Shown here: positions 17,999 to 22,879 of the stretch, one piece after another
Layout: each line of letters opens with the position of its first letter
Position numbering within the stretch: position 1 is the first letter of the stretch
Source of the DNA: Isoetes engelmannii
Lineage: Eukaryota; Streptophyta; Lycopodiopsida; Isoetales; Isoetaceae
Assembly (NCBI GenBank): GCA_011763485.2
Contig: JAANSK020253607.1
Location: 1-22,879, forward strand
Reading direction: 5' to 3'
DNA length: 22,879 nucleotides
Notes under the pieces: generated by a model
Told to the model about the DNA's origin: nothing
What the model saw: the letters and a program-made list of their open reading frames with translations, nothing else
Database searches by the model: none
Program-made: the position numbers and the translations under genes

Positions 17999-18550
17999 CA
18001 AGCTTGCCTAACCTGAGGACAATGTTTCCTGATCTCTATTCTGTCCTTCTGTCATGCCACATCAGATACTTAAAACTATGTCATTAGATCAACTAATATT
18101 TGCATCAATGGTGGAGCAAAAAAATGTCTGAAAAATCTCTGTCTATTTGCAACGAGGGTGGTTTTTGCAAGATTGATTTTGTTGCGTATTAGGGTAAAGC
18201 ATGTTTTTCTGAGCTCTAAATACTCCAACGGTATGGGAAATCAATTCTTGTGTTGCCTCATGCTATTCGTATTTTGGATGTAAAAATCTTTACCTTTATC
18301 TTTATCTATTTTACTTCGGGGTAATTCATTACAAGTACATGAAGAAGTTGAAGCACAAGCCTTTGGGACTCAAGAAGCTACAATCTTCTACAACTATAGA
18401 TCATGATCTTAGGGTAAGAAACTCTAGAGCAGGTAAGATAGTATACATATTTTGGGATGGTTACTATAAGTGAAGATGTACAAGATGATTGCTATATGGT
18501 ATTTGTCAAACTCTACACAGATACCATTTCCAATTACCATACTATAATAC
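17999..18550. other. AT-rich intergenic DNA without a gene
   Basis: No coding motif was found. A tract of the form (CTTTATCT)n-like words lies at about 18290-18312, which could be the simple-repeat tail of an old LINE, but nothing upstream supports that. Confidence 0.35.
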
Positions 18551-18712
18551 CACCCTATTAAACCTTACAAAGAACCCATTAGTATAGCCACATAGTTTTT
18601 AATGAAATTAACCCTCAAACACCCATTGGCCACCCTATTAAACCTTACAAAGAACCCATTAGTATAGCCACATATAGTTTTTAATGAAATTAACCCTCAA
18701 ACACCCATTGGT
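18551..18712. repeat. Tandem duplication of 80/82 bp
   Basis: Two adjacent units beginning CACCCTATTAAACC (18551-18630 and 18631-18712) are identical except for a TA insertion in the second (CACATAG versus CACATATAG) and the final base. Near-identity indicates a recent local duplication by replication slippage or unequal exchange. No TE ends are visible. Confidence 0.92.
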
Positions 18713-18769
18713 TTTGTATAATAGTTTTCTAGTCATAACCGTGGGAAAAAGCACGTAGAGTTTTAATTT

Positions 18770-19011
18770 TAGGTGCCTTGTGAATCGTTGCAAAAAGTTT
18801 TAGTGAAAAAATTGCTGACCATTATCATCCTATAATTTCTAGGATCTCGATCATCATTTCCCTTATGGAGTGGGATAACTCTAGTTTTATACCAGTCTGC
18901 AGGAAACCCCTTTTGGATAGCAGCATTCCATAAATTTACCAGCACTACAACCACTGTGTTTTCAGGATTTCGGAGAAGCAAATGAGAGCAGGGAACAAGT
19001 ATTATGCACAT
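18770..19011 (-). mobile_element. Short LINE reverse-transcriptase fragment
   Basis: The minus strand encodes LVNLWNAAIQKGFPADWYKT, RVIPLHKGNDDRDPRNYRMI and MVSNFFTKTF. This is the region of non-LTR reverse transcriptases just before the first catalytic Asp (pattern: F-P-x-D-W, then x-V-I-P-L-H-K-G-D, then NYR-x-I). No other RT block is present on either side. The wording differs from the LINE nested in the gypsy element (LVPKVPRSQAFSEWRPIAVV), so it comes from a different LINE family. Confidence 0.65.
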
Positions 19012-19549
19012 TCTTCACTGACTCTGCATATAGATTTCTCCTGCAGTTAGCCACTGGTCTGCTACAACCACTGTGGTTGAAGATTGAAGACTAAACCAGT
19101 CTTCTTTTTTATCTCCATTCCCACTGCTTAAAGTCTCTATCATTTGGAAGCAGCCAACAGATCATAGGAACAAACCCGCCTAGAATAAAAACAATCTGCA
19201 TTCTTCCCCTCGTTAGGTGTAGATATAGAATACATTGTTCCACGGTCCATGGATGCTTGGACTCTGCCATTGGCATTAACAGTAATAAAAATTTTAAATG
19301 GAGTACCCATGGAGTACATCCACTGGATATGTATAGCACAATCACAGCAGCAGAGCAACAAGATCCGCAACATCAACTCAGCCTCAGAACCAGATGCAAA
19401 TCTTTTTCCCCAAATAAATTTCCAGCACCAAAATGATTTGGGAAGGATCAGATCTCGGTAGAACCTCCATATACTGATGGCGGGATTCCCACACCCCCAT
19501 CATTCGACCTCAAAGGCAGGATGAAAGATCACTTTGATGTTGCTACCAA
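19012..19549. other. Unassigned DNA between the LINE fragment and the LTR-like segment
   Basis: Short overlapping frames occur on both strands without known domains. It could be leader or internal sequence of the LTR-like segment that follows, on the minus strand, but no gag or primer-binding site could be shown with confidence. Confidence 0.3.
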
Positions 19550-19980
19550 GGATTGAATCATAACAGAATGGATTGGAAAGAAGCAAGAATTAATTGGGCC
19601 CAAAAATCTCCTTTATATATAATCAATAGGTAGAATGAAAAATACAACAACAAGATATGATCCTCCCATGACTCTGAACCATGGGAGGCTACTGAACTAG
19701 ATCATGTGGAGGCTGCCACCCTCCACAAAATCGTGGAGCAGCAGGAAGAGGAGGAGCTCGTGCTCCTCAAACATGATTAATACTTTGCACCTCTTCATCT
19801 TCACCATTCAACCATTCAGATCCCGCGTCTTCATCTCAACCGTCGATTCCAGGGAACATGTCTCAACCGTCGATTCCAGTGGCAACCATGTTCCCCTGGC
19901 TGCGAACTATGATAGAGGCCTGGAGCAGAAGAGGTTTTGAATCTTAAAGCTCTGTTCTTGGCTGGCAACTGGGGAGGGGG
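19550..19980 (-). repeat. LTR-like promoter segment (possible copia LTR)
   Basis: Read on the minus strand, this segment has features common in plant Ty1/copia LTRs. It carries repeated enhancer-like words, including a 19-bp exact direct repeat of TCTCAACCGTCGATTCCAG (plus 19834-19852 and 19861-19879, period 27). It also has a GATCTGAATGGTTGAATGG-type word, and a TATATATAAAG box (plus about 19611-19621) downstream of these. Ends are not defined and no coding part can be tied to it, so family and integrity remain open. Confidence 0.35.
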
Positions 19981-20029
19981 GTGTGAAGAAGAGATTTATA
20001 TAACCTTTAAAATTATTTCAATCGTTATG

Positions 20030-20356
20030 TGTCGAAAAAAAGCAAACAAAAGCAAAATCAAGAAACCAATGGTTCGCATAAGGCCTCCGGGAATTCCGAC
20101 CACTGTGCTAAACCAGACTCTTCTGCAGCCCGAATCAATCCTAGACTCCTGGTATAGGTCGTTGGAATCAGTCCTCTGCTTCTGGTTCATCAGAAACAAA
20201 CCAAGCAAGAAGTTGTTGATACCAGGCCGGAGGATTTGAACCTCCAGTCTTCTAGAAGAGGGAGGGATATGTGGCTCTTTTTTTAAGGTAGGTAAATCTG
20301 GATTGATCACAGCAAGAGCCCTTCTTGCGTTGCCTAATCTATTGCTTTTTTTTTTT
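20030..20356. other. Segment with a tRNA-like B box (minus) and T12 run
   Basis: A perfect T-arm-like sequence GGAGGTTCAAATCCTCC lies on the minus strand at about 20229-20245, the RNA polymerase III B-box type. No matching A box or cloverleaf could be found within the expected distance, so it is not called a tRNA. It may be part of a decayed SINE. A run of 12 T (20346-20357) ends at the copia LTR. Confidence 0.3.
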
Positions 20357-21149
20357 TGAGAAAATAGATGCTTCCATGTTCATATAAAAGACTTAGGGAG
20401 TAATATGTTCATTACTAACCTAGCTACCACGGAAGAAATACTAATTCTTGTTAGAAAAACCTTTCCAAATAACTTGTCTAGTCTATTCTATCAACAATTC
20501 TTCAACTCTTCAATGCTTAGACAAACAATGTCTAAATAATAATTCTATCACATTTGTTAGAGCAATCATGTGCATAGAATAATCAACTTCAAATACTTAA
20601 ACATCAATAACATATTCACCAGATTACAATAGAAGCATCACTACAAATATCTTCGCCATTGTACAAGTTTAACAATTTAATCATTGAAACATTATGTGAA
20701 ACTCCAGACCTGATGCTTCAACTATTGAAAATCTCGAATATAGACCTCGACTTATTGAAAACCAATGTATGATATCATATGTACAATGCAGCTTGGATTT
20801 ATTTGCATCAGTCCAGCACTTGTGCCATGACTGATTGGGGCTGCTTCGAAGCCGTCAGGCTCTGATTCGACTTGTATTCACGAGGAATTCAAATAGCAAA
20901 CCTCCTCTATTGAATTTCCCTCATGACCTATAAAACTGTACACAAAAAGAAACCACAAATAGTGGTTTAAAGATCATCTAAAAATTAGAGCCATTGTAGA
21001 CTCTAAATATCTTCACACCAATTATATCTCTTTTGGATGCATATAAGGAACCTGCAATGGTCACTTCCATGTAAATAGTCTTTCCATCTTGCTCCAAATG
21101 CATGTTCTATGAAGGTATGGAATTATAATATGAAACTATTATTCTTACA
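20357..21149 (-). repeat. 3' LTR of the Ty1/copia fossil
   Basis: On the minus strand the LTR starts TGTAAGAATAAT (plus 21149 downward) immediately after the polypurine tract CTGAAAGGGGGAA (plus 21150-21162). The far end is placed at the TG on the plus strand at 20357-20358, giving about 790 bp, because a clean TG/CA border abuts a run of 12 T there. The terminal inverted repeat is weak, so this end is uncertain. Confidence 0.5.
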
Positions 21150-21710
21150 TTCCCCCTTTCAGATTTTAATTTCATATCTTCTGATACTCATCTCTTCTGC
21201 TAAGTTCTGAAATCTTTTGTTGCCTAAAGCCTTTGTAAGAACGTCTGCTAGTTGACTTTCAGAATTCACATACTTGAGCTCAATTTCTTCTTTATTCACC
21301 ATATCTCTGATGTAATGCATTTTCATTTCTATGTGTTTTCTCCTTTCATGCATAACTGAATTCTTTGTCATAGCTATGCAACTCTGATTGTCACAATGCA
21401 GACTTGTACTTCCAATTTGTCTGACTCCTAGTTCATTTAAGAACCTTATTGTCCAAATTATTTCTTTGGCAGCGTGTGGTTGCTGGATATTCTGGTTCAG
21501 CTGTTGAAAGTGCTATTGATGATTGTTTTTGGCTTCTCCAACTTACAGGTGCACCTCCTAATATTAATGCATAACCAGATGTTGACTTTTTTTCATCTAT
21601 ATCTCCACACCAGTCTGCATCACTGAAAGCTTTCAATTGCAAATCTTTTGAACAATATATAATCCCTGTGTCTTGTGTTCCCTTTAGAAAAAATTCCATT
21701 TGGAAAAAAT
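21150..21710 (-). mobile_element. Ty1/copia fossil: RNase H end and polypurine tract
   Basis: This is the 3' end of a Ty1/copia pol region on the minus strand. Recognisable RNase H words are KGTQDTGIIYC, LKAFSDADWCGDIDEKKSTS, GYALILGGAPVSWRSQKQSS and IALSTAEPEY. After a gap come NSVMHERRKHIEMKMHYIRD, VNKEEIELKYV and SESQLADVLTKALGNKRF, the well-known copia C-terminus. All upstream parts (gag, protease, integrase, reverse transcriptase) are missing. The copy is 5'-truncated and broken a few times. Confidence 0.88.
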
Positions 21711-21898
21711 AGGTCAGATGTCATTCCCAACTTTGTTTAGTAAATGAAAAAACAACAAACTAGAAAGGTGAAAAATGTACAACCAACGTAAGATTGTATT
21801 CAAATGAACGCTACGATTACAAAACATGCGGGATTTTTCAACCATTAAATATATTAAATAGCAGGTTTGTACTGCCAATGAATAGAAAAAATAGCAAT

Positions 21899-22325
21899 CT
21901 ACAGTGGCCTTAAAGACCATGGGGATCTGGCAGTGACAATAGTTACATCGGGATCGAATACGGAATACCGTATAGGATCAACCGGTGGACTTCGCTGATC
22001 TGGCCTCCAAGCCCGTGAAGCTACCCGAAGGCAATAGAAAGCATCACGGGGCGGTGCCTCATTTGCAACTGGCTTGCCCGTCCAACCGACCGGGTCTCCC
22101 TCCAGGCGCATCCTCTCTTCGATGTCAGGGTCAAAAGCGTTGACACCCCAACCTCCATGGATGTTTTGCAGAGCCTGCAAGATCCTCTGCGCCTCATGTA
22201 ACTTATCCATCTTTCTCTTACCATCGATGGATCGATCCTTCCGATGGTATTTACGCTCCCTATCAAGTCTATCAGCCCTGGTAGAAGCGTTTCTTGCGGG
22301 TGAACAGGTCGGGCTGCATTCCAAC
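21899..22325 (-). CDS. Unidentified reading frame, possible terminal exon
   Basis: On the minus strand a splice-acceptor-like TGTCTTGTAG ends at plus 22326, followed by an open frame to a stop at 21899 (about 142 codons). The peptide begins with a charged stretch (RADRLDRERKYHRKDRSIDG, KRKMDKLHEAQRILQALQNI) that could form a helix. A Pro/Gly/Asp-rich half follows: HGGWGVNAFDPDIEERMRLE, GDPVGWTGKP, RYSVFDPDVTIVTARS. The GC content is clearly higher than in the flanking AT-rich DNA, which supports past or present coding function. I do not recognise a family. It lies downstream of the phosphatase exon on the same strand and may be a separate gene, an alternative last exon or a captured fragment. 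Confidence 0.35.
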
Positions 22326-22455
22326 CTACAAGACACCAACATCATAATCAACAAAGAACGTGCTAACTCAGGAAAGACAAGTCAATTAGACACAGACCGC
22401 CAAAAGTCACACCATAATTTCATTTAGATTTTGTACACATTCCTTACAAAAATAA

Positions 22456-22481
22456 CTTTCTCGACTCGCGAGTCGAGAAAG
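22456..22481. repeat. Perfect 26-bp palindrome
   Basis: CTTTCTCGACTCG is followed without spacer by its exact reverse complement, giving 13-bp arms centred on TCGCGA. The flanking bases do not extend the symmetry. It lies 62 bp beyond the stop codon of the minus-strand phosphatase exon, inside its likely 3' untranslated region, where it would form a hairpin in RNA. Confidence 0.95.
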
Positions 22482-22543
22482 CGTACAGTATCTCATCACC
22501 ACAGATAATTTACACAAAATAATATACATTGGTGGTTTTAGGA

Positions 22544-22879
22544 CTAAGTACCATAGAACCTTTCGTCCATGGCCTTCATGATCTTGCTATTCTCCTCATC
22601 TACTTTTTTGAGTTCAGCATAGCTATTGAGAATGTCTGCCACCCTTATAGAGAACCGGCATTCAACCAATAAAATACATAGCGTGTGCTTGAACGAGTCA
22701 TCGGTCTCAAAATTCTCTGGATTGTACGTCCTGGCTACCACCAGGTTATCTGAGTTGTGATACCACTTGTAAGGGTTGTCGTCAATTATAAATGTGTTCT
22801 GCTTGTCGAACTCTTGATATGCTTCGAAGACGCTTTGCAGTTTCTTCACTATGATAGGCTTTCCATTTGTGACCTCATG
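22544..22879 (-). CDS. FCP1/SCP-like HAD phosphatase, C-terminal part (runs off the window)
   Basis: This is the C-terminal coding part of a protein with an FCP1-homology (NLI-interacting-factor-like) HAD phosphatase domain, probably a nuclear Ser phosphatase or a relative. The frame is open from the window edge to a stop at 22544 (111 codons). It reads GKPIIVKKLQSVFEAYQEFD, then NTFIIDDNPYKWYHN, the HAD motif with the paired Asp that holds Mg, then LVVARTYNPENFETDDSF, as expected for the family's K-P-hydrophobic-K-x-L, N-T-x-x-I-D-D-x-P-Y-K and late D-D blocks. A helical tail, DILNSYAELKKVDEENSKIM, ends the protein. The catalytic DxDxT motif would lie upstream, outside the window. No defect is seen in the part present. 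A broken relative lies at 863-1335 on the plus strand. Confidence 0.65.
   Translation of the reverse strand, partial: HEVTNGKPIIVKKLQSVFEAYQEFDKQNTFIIDDNPYKWYHNSDNLVVARTYNPENFETDDSFKHTLCILLVECRFSIRVADILNSYAELKKVDEENSKIMKAMDERFYGT

Noticed and set aside
20225-20290. tRNA gene on the minus strand around GGAGGTTCAAATCCTCC
   Set aside because: The T-arm is perfect, but the upstream part does not form a cloverleaf and no A box is present.
21714-21920. Minus-strand 68-codon frame between the copia relic and the GC-rich frame
   Set aside because: It is hydrophobic, AT-rich and has no motif; it is probably random.

Overview
The window is nuclear DNA of a land plant. The main evidence is an intact PLS-class pentatricopeptide-repeat (PPR) gene, a chromodomain-bearing Ty3/gypsy relic, a Ty1/copia relic and several LINE relics. 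The style of the PPR protein and the unusual L1 ORF1 make me lean towards a fern or another non-flowering lineage, but this is inference. Most of the sequence is AT-rich, repeat-derived and gene-poor.

Layout. 1-480: a short array of hairpin-bearing tandem repeats, possibly transposon subterminal DNA. About 863-1335 (+): a decayed gene for an FCP1/SCP-like HAD phosphatase. 2118-9027 (+): a 5'-truncated chromodomain Ty3/gypsy fossil whose pol region is split by an L1-like LINE (about 2854-5696). The LINE's reverse-transcriptase half lies on the minus strand and its endonuclease half on the plus strand, which is the 5'-inversion expected from twin priming. The gypsy 3' LTR is 7724-9027. About 9028-11100 is mostly unassigned, with one weak first-exon candidate at 10275. 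About 11900-13310 (+): an L1-type element with an ORF1 of the RRM/Transposase_22 kind followed directly by what looks like a LINE 3' end, with no ORF2. 13960-14180: a tRNA-derived SINE candidate on the minus strand and an A24 tract. 14690-14930: a minisatellite of about 63-69 bp units.

Genes. 15248-17047 (+) is the one complete gene seen, a 599-residue PLS-type PPR protein that stops at the start of the E1 motif. Facing it, with only 68 bp between the stop codons, is the likely last coding exon of an unidentified minus-strand gene (17116-17376), with a possible upstream exon at 17502-17690. A broken PPR fragment lies at 17836-17998 (+). At the right edge, 22544-22879 (-) is the C-terminal coding part of an FCP1-like phosphatase gene that continues beyond the window. 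A further unidentified minus-strand reading frame lies at 21899-22325.

Other repeats: an 80/82-bp tandem duplication (18551-18712), a small LINE reverse-transcriptase fragment (about 18770-19011, minus), an LTR-like promoter segment (about 19550-19980, minus), a Ty1/copia 3' end with its LTR (about 20357-21700, minus), and a perfect 26-bp palindrome (22456-22481) just downstream of the phosphatase stop codon.

I found no dedicated multi-gene system. The most informative objects are the nested LINE with its inversion, the ORF1-only L1-like element, the hairpin array, and two FCP1-like sequences at opposite ends of a transposon-filled interval.
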